A stretch of DNA of 5,004 nt from Deltaproteobacteria bacterium (GTDB lineage: Bacteria; Desulfobacterota; JADFXK01): contig JADFYC010000205.1 in NCBI GenBank assembly GCA_015233295.1, forward strand, positions 1 through 5,004, in the 5' to 3' direction. Positions 1 through 5,004 of the stretch are shown here, piece after piece. The notes below the pieces were generated by a model that worked only from the letters and a program-made list of their open reading frames with translations, ran no database searches and was not told where the DNA came from. Within the stretch, counting starts at the first letter, position 1, and each line of letters starts with the position of its first letter. The position numbers and the translations under genes are program-made.

Positions 1-1693
1 CGGTCACGCTCTTGAGCATCCGGGGCGGGATTTTACCTTGGGCCACCCGGGACATGCAGGTATGGCCCAGGATCAGGAACAGAATTTCTTCAATCAGTTC
101 TTCGGAAAACCCATATAAGATAAGCTTATCCAGGTTTTCCAACACAGGTGTGGGAGTACCTTCAATGTTGTCTGGATTCAGATCCAATCCGATGGTGCTT
201 ATCTTTTCTTTTTGTTCGATAAGCTGTAGCAGATTGGCCATGTAATTATCAGGGGTGTCGGGATGCTCCACCGGCCGAAGCAAGCGGTTTAGTTGCAGAG
301 GAGGCAGATTCACCTCTCGACGATGGATAACTTTCTCTAATGTATTTATAATCTTAACTAAGTAATCAAAAGTGTTCTTGTACGAGGCCAGCAGCGGCAC
401 GGGGCACCCAATAAGTCCCGAGTTGAACACTTTATTTTTTATTCTTGACGGGTTAAATTGGGGAGGACGTTTCCGGCCCCAGTATATCTGGACATCTCGG
501 GGCAACTCCCGATCAGTAGTCCCGGTCTTGTCTAAATTGTTCTTGAGGTAGTTGGACAACTTGCTTTGCATTAGAATGGTATGGAAGAATACGGGAAACT
601 TCTCATGCCAGACGGATTTAACCTCGGTGTACCGGTTGTCTCTAACGGCCAGGTTAAAATATGGCAGGGCGTCGATCTCTTGAATGGTTAGGGACAACGG
701 GTCTCGCTGACCAACCAGCTTTAAGAGGGTCTTTTTATAGATAAAGAATCCTTTCAAGAAGCTGCTCAAGTCGAACTGATTCACTTTCAAGCCGAGACTG
801 GTCGAGGGATAGGGACCGCTGCTTTCAAAGACATGAGTAAATATTAGAAAGCGTTTTAATTCCGTCTCGTTGTGGAAGGTTATCTTGACCGTCCGGTAGC
901 CGCTCGGAACGGGCCGATTCAATAATGCGAATAACTCACCGGAAGGCTTTAATAAATTATAAATACGGTCCAGCAGATAGGCGGCATAGGGAGCCAGTTG
1001 CTTCACCGTGGGGGCCGCTTTGCCGGGCCCGATTTGACGCGGGGAGAAAAACTCGTAAATATCTTGAAGGACAATGACGAGATCGAGACTGCCCTCTAAG
1101 CCTTTCATACTGTCCAGGCCAGGCAAGGGATGGAACCGGTGCCGGGTCAGACGACCGGACAATTCGGCCAGGGTCAAGTCTTCTTGGTCGGTGATGATGC
1201 CGATGTTAAGGGAATCCACCAGATTTCTGGCCTGGTATTTTTGAATGGCCTGTTCAATTTCATCGGATCTCTCCTTGACGTCCTCAAGAGATTTAGTGAC
1301 CAGATTGATGGGGATCAGAAAATACATCCGTCCGAATTTGGAGAATCGGACGAGCAGCCCCATTTTTTTATAAATTTCATTTAGTTGCTTATAATTATCC
1401 GAGATTACGTTTTCATTTTCAAAATCCAGGGAGCTGATGAAATCGTATTCCGGAGCGGAGAGGCTGGCTGAGGCTTCGAATAGTCCGAAACCAAAGGCAT
1501 TTCCACCATATCGACTGTGCAGGAAGGAAGGGTGATTATGGGCCGGGAAGGTCCCTTCCGGGATATCTTCCGGGTCTATTCCCATGGGCACGTATTCGTC
1601 GGGGGTGATCAGCCGGTAAGAACCTCCGGCCGTTACCCCCCCGGTAATATGGCCCAATGGGCCGGGGAATGCTGATTGTTGATTTTTTAACAT
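1..1693 (-). CDS. Unrecognised large protein, C-terminus cut by the window edge
   Basis: I read the minus strand from the ATG at 1693-1691 to base 2 and found 564 sense codons with no stop, so this is a real gene continuing past the left edge. I do not recognise the family. No signal peptide or membrane helix is evident, so a cytoplasmic location is likely. Residues 1-80 are Gly/Pro-rich (GPLGHITGGV, then FPAHNHPSFLHSRYGG). Residues 134-160 form a charged helix. Residues 203-262 run DLVIVLQDIYEFF, then a helix, then LLDRIYNLLKPSGELFALLN, which resembles the later strands and the 'LKPGG' turn of class I methyltransferases. No GxGxG SAM-binding motif is visible before it, so enzyme activity is not supported. 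Residues 487-545 are helical and acidic. The upstream AAAAGG is a weak ribosome site very close to the ATG. The next in-frame ATG is codon 37 and has no better site. The frame is certain; the function is unknown. Confidence 0.9.
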   Translation of the reverse strand, partial: MLKNQQSAFPGPLGHITGGVTAGGSYRLITPDEYVPMGIDPEDIPEGTFPAHNHPSFLHSRYGGNAFGFGLFEASASLSAPEYDFISSLDFENENVISDNYKQLNEIYKKMGLLVRFSKFGRMYFLIPINLVTKSLEDVKERSDEIEQAIQKYQARNLVDSLNIGIITDQEDLTLAELSGRLTRHRFHPLPGLDSMKGLEGSLDLVIVLQDIYEFFSPRQIGPGKAAPTVKQLAPYAAYLLDRIYNLLKPSGELFALLNRPVPSGYRTVKITFHNETELKRFLIFTHVFESSGPYPSTSLGLKVNQFDLSSFLKGFFIYKKTLLKLVGQRDPLSLTIQEIDALPYFNLAVRDNRYTEVKSVWHEKFPVFFHTILMQSKLSNYLKNNLDKTGTTDRELPRDVQIYWGRKRPPQFNPSRIKNKVFNSGLIGCPVPLLASYKNTFDYLVKIINTLEKVIHRREVNLPPLQLNRLLRPVEHPDTPDNYMANLLQLIEQKEKISTIGLDLNPDNIEGTPTPVLENLDKLILYGFSEELIEEILFLILGHTCMSRVAQGKIPPRMLKSVT

Positions 1694-1701
1694 AGCCTTT
1701 T

Positions 1702-1730
1702 AATTTACAGGGATTTGGTTCGGGTGTCAA
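1702..1730 (-). promoter_or_regulatory. Candidate sigma-70 promoter for the leftward gene
   Basis: Read on the minus strand, a perfect -35 hexamer TTGACA (1730-1725) is followed after exactly 17 bases by TAAATT (1707-1702), which matches 4 of 6 bases of the TATAAT consensus. Only 8 bases separate the -10 box from the ATG at 1693. Transcription starting about 7 bases downstream would therefore begin almost at the start codon and give a very short or absent leader. The spacing is ideal, but hexamer matches alone do not prove activity. Confidence 0.45.
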
Positions 1731-1758
1731 ACAAAAACTTGTATCTCGTCAATACCAC

Positions 1759-1800
1759 GTGGCGAGTGGCAAGTTGCCGGTTTCGGGTTTTGGGTTGATG
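1759..1800. repeat. Degenerate heptanucleotide repeat, six units
   Basis: The plus strand divides into six consecutive 7-base units, each beginning with GT: GTGGCGA, GTGGCAA, GTTGCCG, GTTTCGG, GTTTTGG, GTTGATG. Neighbouring units differ at one to four positions, so the sequence drifts along the array. Degenerate heptamer arrays occur between genes in several bacterial groups; the cyanobacterial STRR elements are one known type. Whether this one belongs to a genome-wide family cannot be decided from one copy. The array starts inside the small palindrome CCACGTGG (1755-1762). Confidence 0.55.
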
Positions 1801-2005
1801 ACTTTGAGCCATGGGTGGCGGAATGATAACCCGCCCAGGCAACCCTTTGACGTGCATTTGCTTTTCCTTTTTTGACCTTGACTAATTGCCGGATTTGGGC
1901 TAAACGTGGTCACAAGCAAAGTAGATCTGCGGGTCCTTTTTATCTGCATTTGTTTGGGGGACATCGGCCTACGTATCCCGGTCAGGGTAAAATATAAATA
2001 ATTAG

Positions 2006-2023
2006 CAGGTCTTTAAAGACTTG
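2006..2023. promoter_or_regulatory. 18-bp near-perfect palindrome, possible operator
   Basis: Bases 2009-2020 read GTCTTTAAAGAC, a perfect 12-bp inverted repeat. Allowing one mismatched pair (2008/2021), the symmetry extends to 18 bp. With no loop, it would suit binding of a dimeric regulator better than RNA hairpin formation. It lies about 135 bases before the -35 box of the rightward promoter candidate and next to an A/T-rich stretch. No regulator can be named from it. Confidence 0.3.
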
Positions 2024-2157
2024 TTTTCTCCCACCGTGGTCCTGAGGCAAGGCAAACCTTGGTATGTTTTTCCCTGTCCCGCATATAATCCCCTATTCGT
2101 TCAACTGTGAACCGGCAAAGAGACCCCCCGCTGGGTTTAGGTCTGGACATCACCTTT

Positions 2158-2186
2158 TTGATTGTACCGGTTCATTTAACTATTAC
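2158..2186 (+). promoter_or_regulatory. Candidate promoter for the rightward genes
   Basis: TTGATT (2158-2163, 4 of 6 consensus bases) and TATTAC (2181-2186, 4 of 6) are separated by exactly 17 bases. The predicted transcription start near 2193 would leave a leader of about 20 bases before the ATG at 2213, carrying GGAG at 2195-2198. The spacer contains CCGGTTCA (2167-2174), one arm of an 8-bp inverted repeat whose other arm is at 2108-2115. The matches are moderate, so this is a candidate only. Confidence 0.35.
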
Positions 2187-2212
2187 CACCTCATGGAGAT
2201 ACAGGTCTACTG

Positions 2213-2878
2213 ATGATAATAATCTGGTGCGTGGCTTTAGCCTTACTTTTTATCTGGTTGTTCGGGCTTATATTTTTGTGGAAAAAGAGGGATACTCACC
2301 TTGATGACTCCACCTGGGAACGGATCTCCCTGGTGACCGCTTTATTGGGGGCCGTGATCGGTGGTCGGCATGCGTTGGGCGGCGCCCTGGCCGGAGCCGC
2401 GATCGGAGGTACTCTGGCCTTTGCCTTGGCCTGGGGACACTGCCTGTCTATGTATTCAAACTTAAGTAGTTATCCGATGGCAGACGCCCGACAAACCGCC
2501 CAAAGAATCAAATACAATCCGGCCCAAGGCAATTTGACGAAAATAGAATCGTTTATCATAAATCCCGTGGACGTTGCTCCCGGGGGCACAGTTTCCTTGA
2601 CGGCTTATTACTACGTCATGGCCCCGGAAGGCATCAGGGGTCTCGCTGTTGTCGAAACTAGGTCATTATTTTTTCTAGATATATCAAACAATACCTGGAA
2701 GGACTTGGGTACGGTGTCTCAGGAAATAACCACCCCCCCCGGAACGCGGGTGGCTAACGGACAATTTGACATTCCTAAAGACGCACCAGAGGGACGGTAC
2801 GCCATAACCTTCAAAGTGGCTGCTCTAGATCGGGAAGACTCGTCGACCCAGTATCTGAACGTCAAGAAAGGTCTGTGA
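2213..2878 (+). CDS. Membrane-anchored glycine-zipper protein with a beta-sandwich-like domain
   Basis: This 221-residue protein is probably an inner-membrane protein facing the periplasm. Residues 1-23 form a hydrophobic helix followed by KKRD. With no positive charge before the helix, the positive-inside rule predicts N-out, with KKR in the cytoplasm. Residues 42-76 form a second hydrophobic segment rich in small residues with GxxxG spacing (G46, G50, G57, G61, G65), a glycine zipper that could pack helices or oligomerise. Residues 108-217 alternate strands and turns (IESFIINPVDVAPGGTVSLT near the start, PEGRYAITFKVAAL near the end), like an Ig-type beta-sandwich. C77 is not in a lipobox. 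The ATG at 2213 is the first possible ATG in frame after a stop at 2177. GGAG lies 14 bases upstream, rather far, and AGGT is closer but weak. The DUF3300 gene follows after 104 bases. I know no named family for the whole protein; shared envelope function with its neighbour is inferred. Confidence 0.85.
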   Translation: MIIIWCVALALLFIWLFGLIFLWKKRDTHLDDSTWERISLVTALLGAVIGGRHALGGALAGAAIGGTLAFALAWGHCLSMYSNLSSYPMADARQTAQRIKYNPAQGNLTKIESFIINPVDVAPGGTVSLTAYYYVMAPEGIRGLAVVETRSLFFLDISNNTWKDLGTVSQEITTPPGTRVANGQFDIPKDAPEGRYAITFKVAALDREDSSTQYLNVKKGL

Positions 2879-2883
2879 TGTTC

Positions 2884-2920
2884 CAAAAAAAATCAACTCC
2901 TTTGCTGCAAAAAAAACCAA
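2884..2920 (+). repeat. Pair of A8-tract direct repeats before the DUF3300 gene
   Basis: CAAAAAAAATCAA (2884-2896) and CAAAAAAAACCAA (2908-2920) agree at 12 of 13 positions and start 24 bases apart. They sit in the 104-base gap between two co-directional genes. A-tracts like these can bend DNA or act as an upstream element for RNA polymerase, but I find no good -35/-10 pair downstream of them. They may simply be low-complexity sequence. Confidence 0.35.
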
Positions 2921-2982
2921 TAAGTCCATATAGGTAGATAGTTGGTTCCCAGATTCATGAGGTTACCACAAAAGGAGATATT

Positions 2983-4557
2983 ATGAAAAAAATAAGTTTA
3001 TCGATAAGAGTGCTTTACTGGGTGCTCATGGTGATGCTGGCCGTTCCGGTCGTTGCCTCAGGCCAGGCGGCCCCTCCGCCGGTATACAGCAAGGCAGAAC
3101 TAGCCCAGATGCTGGCGCCGGTCGCCTTATACCCCGACGCCCTGTTAATCCAGGTACTCATGGCCGCGACATATCCCATAGAGGTGCAGGAGGCGGCGAT
3201 ATGGGTAGCCCAAAATCCAACTTTACGAGACGCTCAGTTAGATGCCGCCTTACTGGCGGTGGGATGGGATGTAAGTGTCAAGTCGCTGGCCCATGTGCCC
3301 AACATACTCCAAATGATGAATGAAAAAATAGAGTGGACATCGGGACTGGGCAACGCCTTTCTGGTTCAACAAGGTGAGGTGATGGATACGGTCCAAGAAC
3401 TGCGGGTCAAAGCCCAGGCTGCAGGTTATCTGAAAACATCCAATCAGCAAAAGGTGATCGTGGAACAACGGATAATTCGGATTGAACCACCGGCCCCAGA
3501 AGTTGTCTACGTTCCGGTCTATAATCCAGTAGTGGTTTATGGGCCTTGGATGTATCCAGCCTATCCGCCTCCGCCGGTCATGTACGTCAGTCCCGGAGTG
3601 CCTGTTGTCGCCGGAGTGGTCGGGTTCACGGCTGGCTTCATGGTGGGCGCGGCAGTAAATTCCTGGGCGACGCCTCACTGGGGAAGGCATGAAGTGAATA
3701 TCAATGTAACTAAAACCGTTAACTATAATGTCGTAAATGTCCATGACCGCAGCCCCAGGTGGGAGCATAACCCGATACACCGACATGATATCCCCTATCA
3801 CAACCCGGACACGGCCCGCCGGTATGGCGGTAAGTTCGATCCCCACCCAGTTCCTTTAAAACCAGCCCTGTCCGGACCGACTGGACCAAGACCGGGATTC
3901 GGACCGACTGGACCAAAACCCGGACTCACCGGGCCCACAGGGTTCACTCCCGGTAAGCCTGGTGTGACGCCACCGAAACCTGGAATGACCAGTCCGACTA
4001 TGCCAAAGCCAGGAATGACCAGCCCGACTTCGCCAAAACCAGGAATGACCAGCCCGACTATGCCGAAACCAGGGATGACCAGCCCGACTTCGCCAAAACC
4101 AGGAATGACCAGTCCGACTATGCCGAAACCAGGGATGACCAGTCCGACTTCGCCAAAACCTGGAATGACCAGTCCGACTTCGCCGAAACCAGGGATGACC
4201 AACCCGACTTCGCCAAAACCAGGGACCGCCCCTAAAGGATTTACCCCGGGACAGACCGGGGCCTCAGGGGCGACCAAGTCCAGGTCCACCCAATTCGGCA
4301 GCCCGTCAGGGGCCACGACCTCAAGATCAGTCCAAACCAACCGACCGTCGGGCGCCACGGCTTCAAGACCAGTCCAAACCAATCGACCGTCGGGCGCCAC
4401 GGCCTCAAGACCAGTCCAAACCAATCGACCGTCGGGCGCAGCGGCTTCAAGACCTGCCCAAACATCAAGACCGCCTGGTGCGGCGGCGCCGAGACCTGCC
4501 CCACCCCGGCCGGCGGCACCCCCAGGCCAAAGTGGAAAAGACCCAAGAAAGCATTAA
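2983..4557 (+). CDS. Exported DUF3300 protein with a long repetitive Pro/Gly-rich tail
   Basis: This 524-residue protein carries a Sec signal peptide: KK at residues 2-3, R9, a hydrophobic core at about 10-25, and likely cleavage after an Ala near residues 25-30. Residues 36-285 match DUF3300 (PF11737), a Gram-negative envelope family of unknown function. Hallmarks are LAPVALYPDALLIQVLMAAT (44-63), then YP and the AAIW of 71-74, EVVYVPVYNP (173-182), a Gly-rich hydrophobic stretch (207-226) and the His-rich block around WEHNPIHRHDIPYHNP (260-275). From residue 291 the tail is almost all P, G, T, S, A, K, R, M and V, with D520 as its only acidic residue. It is built from 9-, 10- and 14-residue tandem repeats and ends in basic residues. 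The start is firm: AAGGAG at 2972-2977 lies 5 bases before the ATG. The tail may be a cationic spacer or a surface or peptidoglycan contact; that is inference. Its neighbours are a membrane protein gene 104 bases upstream and a cheY-like gene 56 bases downstream. Confidence 0.93.
   Translation: MKKISLSIRVLYWVLMVMLAVPVVASGQAAPPPVYSKAELAQMLAPVALYPDALLIQVLMAATYPIEVQEAAIWVAQNPTLRDAQLDAALLAVGWDVSVKSLAHVPNILQMMNEKIEWTSGLGNAFLVQQGEVMDTVQELRVKAQAAGYLKTSNQQKVIVEQRIIRIEPPAPEVVYVPVYNPVVVYGPWMYPAYPPPPVMYVSPGVPVVAGVVGFTAGFMVGAAVNSWATPHWGRHEVNINVTKTVNYNVVNVHDRSPRWEHNPIHRHDIPYHNPDTARRYGGKFDPHPVPLKPALSGPTGPRPGFGPTGPKPGLTGPTGFTPGKPGVTPPKPGMTSPTMPKPGMTSPTSPKPGMTSPTMPKPGMTSPTSPKPGMTSPTMPKPGMTSPTSPKPGMTSPTSPKPGMTNPTSPKPGTAPKGFTPGQTGASGATKSRSTQFGSPSGATTSRSVQTNRPSGATASRPVQTNRPSGATASRPVQTNRPSGAAASRPAQTSRPPGAAAPRPAPPRPAAPPGQSGKDPRKH
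3874..3927 (+). repeat. 27-bp tandem repeat in the DUF3300 gene, two units
   Basis: Two 27-bp units (3874-3900 and 3901-3927) encode GPTGPRPGF and GPTGPKPGL, residues 298-315. A weaker third copy, GPTGFTPGK, follows one residue later at 317-325. The regular Gly-Pro-Thr spacing is collagen-like but too short and imperfect for a collagen triple helix. This is the entry to the repetitive tail and differs from the two later arrays. Confidence 0.75.
3973..4212 (+). repeat. 30-bp tandem repeat, eight units, with a 60-bp higher order
   Basis: Eight in-frame 30-bp units encode PKPGMTSPT followed by M or S (residues 331-410); a truncated ninth (PKPGTAP) follows. The last residue runs M,S,M,S,M,S,S,S, so the first six units form three 60-bp dimers. 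Silent differences also follow the dimer: unit pairs share GAAACCAGGGATG versus AAAACCAGGAATG forms. This points to duplication of a 60-bp block followed by single-unit copies. Unit seven has SPT; unit eight changes it to NPT. All units are multiples of three bases, so copy-number change would alter tail length without breaking the frame. Confidence 0.93.
4258..4509 (+). repeat. 42-bp tandem repeat, six diverged units
   Basis: Six in-frame 42-bp units encode 14-residue repeats, residues 426-509: GASGATKSRSTQFG, SPSGATTSRSVQTN, RPSGATASRPVQTN twice, RPSGAAASRPAQTS, RPPGAAAPRPAPPR. The two central units encode identical residues and differ at only a few bases. The outer units are more diverged, as expected if the array grows from its middle. 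The units are Arg-rich and carry no acidic residue. Confidence 0.9.
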
Positions 4558-4613
4558 AAATATTGTAAGTCATTCAATGGAGTTCGTTTAAATCATCGCC
4601 GAAAGGATTCCAG

Positions 4614-4991
4614 ATGCCCGACAAAACCACCCGTATTCTAATTGTCGATGACGCCAGATCAATGCGGAACATGGCCAGTGAATGTTTGAAAGAAATGGGA
4701 TATGTGCACGTTGATGAAGCAGTCAATGGCGAGATGGCGTTAGCCATGGTCAGGACTCATAAATACCAACTAGTCATCTCTGACTGGAACATGCCGGTAA
4801 AGTCCGGATTAGAGCTGTTGAGCGAGATTCGTGCTGATAAATCAATTAAATTCACGCCCTTCCTGATGGTCACAGCCGAAGCGTCTAAAGAGAACGTTGT
4901 CAAGGCAGTCAAGGCCGGAACAACCAGCTACATTGTAAAGCCATTCACGTCTGAAACATTAAAGACCAAAATAAAGTCTCTTATTTCTTAA
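4614..4991 (+). CDS. cheY: CheY-type single-domain chemotaxis response regulator
   Basis: This 125-residue cytoplasmic protein is a lone receiver domain with no output domain. It takes phosphate from a histidine kinase such as CheA and, in the classical pathway, binds the flagellar switch protein FliM. All key residues are present at the E. coli CheY numbers: acidic pocket D12-D13, phosphoacceptor D57 within ISDWNMP (including W58), T87 in MVTAEA, switch Y106, and K109 in the VKPF motif. Residues 72-76 and 85-95 (IRADK, LMVTAEASKEN) closely follow E. coli CheY. The start is supported by AAGGA at 4603-4607, six bases before the ATG. The DUF3300 gene ends 56 bases upstream, and no cheA, cheW or flagellar gene is visible, so it is an orphan within this window. 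The receiver assignment is certain; a strict chemotaxis role is likely but unproven because related lone receivers can serve other kinases. Confidence 0.92.
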   Translation: MPDKTTRILIVDDARSMRNMASECLKEMGYVHVDEAVNGEMALAMVRTHKYQLVISDWNMPVKSGLELLSEIRADKSIKFTPFLMVTAEASKENVVKAVKAGTTSYIVKPFTSETLKTKIKSLIS

Positions 4992-5004
4992 AATTGTTTT
5001 GGTC

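Larger units (their letters stand above)
1694..2212. other. Divergent intergenic region of 519 bases
   Basis: This region separates the leftward gene from the rightward envelope genes. The open frames within it (1749-1964 minus and 2107-2304 plus) have no ribosome site or recognisable protein character, and I do not call them genes. It contains a leftward promoter, a 7-bp periodic repeat at 1759-1800, an imperfect GC-rich hairpin at 1808-1840, a pyrimidine-rich run at 1859-1873, an A/T-rich stretch at 1988-2004, a palindrome at 2006-2023, a short hairpin CAAGG-CAAA-CCTTG at 2048-2061 and a rightward promoter candidate at 2158-2186. I see no tRNA and no recognisable riboswitch. Confidence 0.6.

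Noticed and set aside
1130..1384. 84-codon plus-strand open frame
   Set aside because: It is antisense to the uninterrupted leftward reading frame, which explains the whole region.
1749..1964. 71-codon minus-strand open frame in the intergenic region
   Set aside because: Its composition is basic and unstructured, it runs through the heptamer repeat, and I see no family signal. It is better explained as non-coding repeat sequence.
2048..2071. Short hairpin CAAGG-CAAA-CCTTG followed by a run of five T
   Set aside because: The stem is only 5 bp and the T-run starts 6 bases later. No gene ends nearby, so an intrinsic terminator is unlikely.
2107..2304. 65-codon plus-strand frame starting with GTG
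   Set aside because: It overlaps the well-supported gene at 2213 in another frame and crosses the promoter candidate, with no ribosome site of its own.
3250..3846. 198-codon minus-strand open frame
   Set aside because: It lies fully opposite the conserved DUF3300 domain, which clearly codes on the plus strand.
3973..4212. CRISPR-like regular repeats
   Set aside because: The 30-bp units are contiguous with no unique spacers, and they translate in frame as part of a protein.
3798..4424. 208-codon minus-strand open frame rich in GFGEVGLVIP-type repeats
   Set aside because: It is the reverse complement of the tandem repeats of the DUF3300 gene. The repetition keeps the antisense frame open; there is no ribosome site or independent protein character.

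Overview
This window most resembles the chromosome of a Gram-negative bacterium with moderate GC content. Two proteins are built for the cell envelope: a DUF3300 protein with a signal peptide, and a membrane-anchored protein with a predicted periplasmic beta domain. A free-standing chemotaxis-type CheY follows them. The mix suggests a deltaproteobacterial (Desulfobacterota-like) source, but that is only an inference from gene content; no rRNA or other taxonomic marker is present. I see no tRNA, rRNA, CRISPR array, transposase or phage gene.

Layout. (1) Bases 1-1693, minus strand: one uninterrupted reading frame of at least 564 codons whose C-terminus lies beyond the left edge. It is a protein I do not recognise, with a weak methyltransferase-like middle section. 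(2) Bases 1694-2212: a 519-base divergent intergenic region. It holds a good sigma-70-like promoter facing left, a weaker one facing right just before the next gene, a degenerate 7-bp periodic repeat, and short palindromes. (3) Bases 2213-2878, plus strand: a 221-residue protein with an N-terminal membrane helix, a glycine-zipper hydrophobic segment and a C-terminal beta-sandwich-like domain. (4) Bases 2983-4557, plus strand: a 524-residue exported DUF3300 protein with a long, cationic, Pro/Gly-rich tail made of three different tandem repeat arrays. (5) Bases 4614-4991, plus strand: a CheY-type single-domain response regulator with every key residue at the E. coli CheY position.

How they may work together. 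The three plus-strand genes are co-directional, with gaps of 104 and 56 bases and no convincing terminator between them, so they could be co-transcribed. The first two look like envelope proteins and may share a surface or periplasmic job. CheY acts in the cytoplasm on the flagellar switch or another partner, and its link to the other two is only positional. The leftward gene is transcribed divergently. No known named defence, mobile or biosynthetic system is recognisable. The most unusual items are the repeat tail of the DUF3300 protein and the large unrecognised leftward protein.
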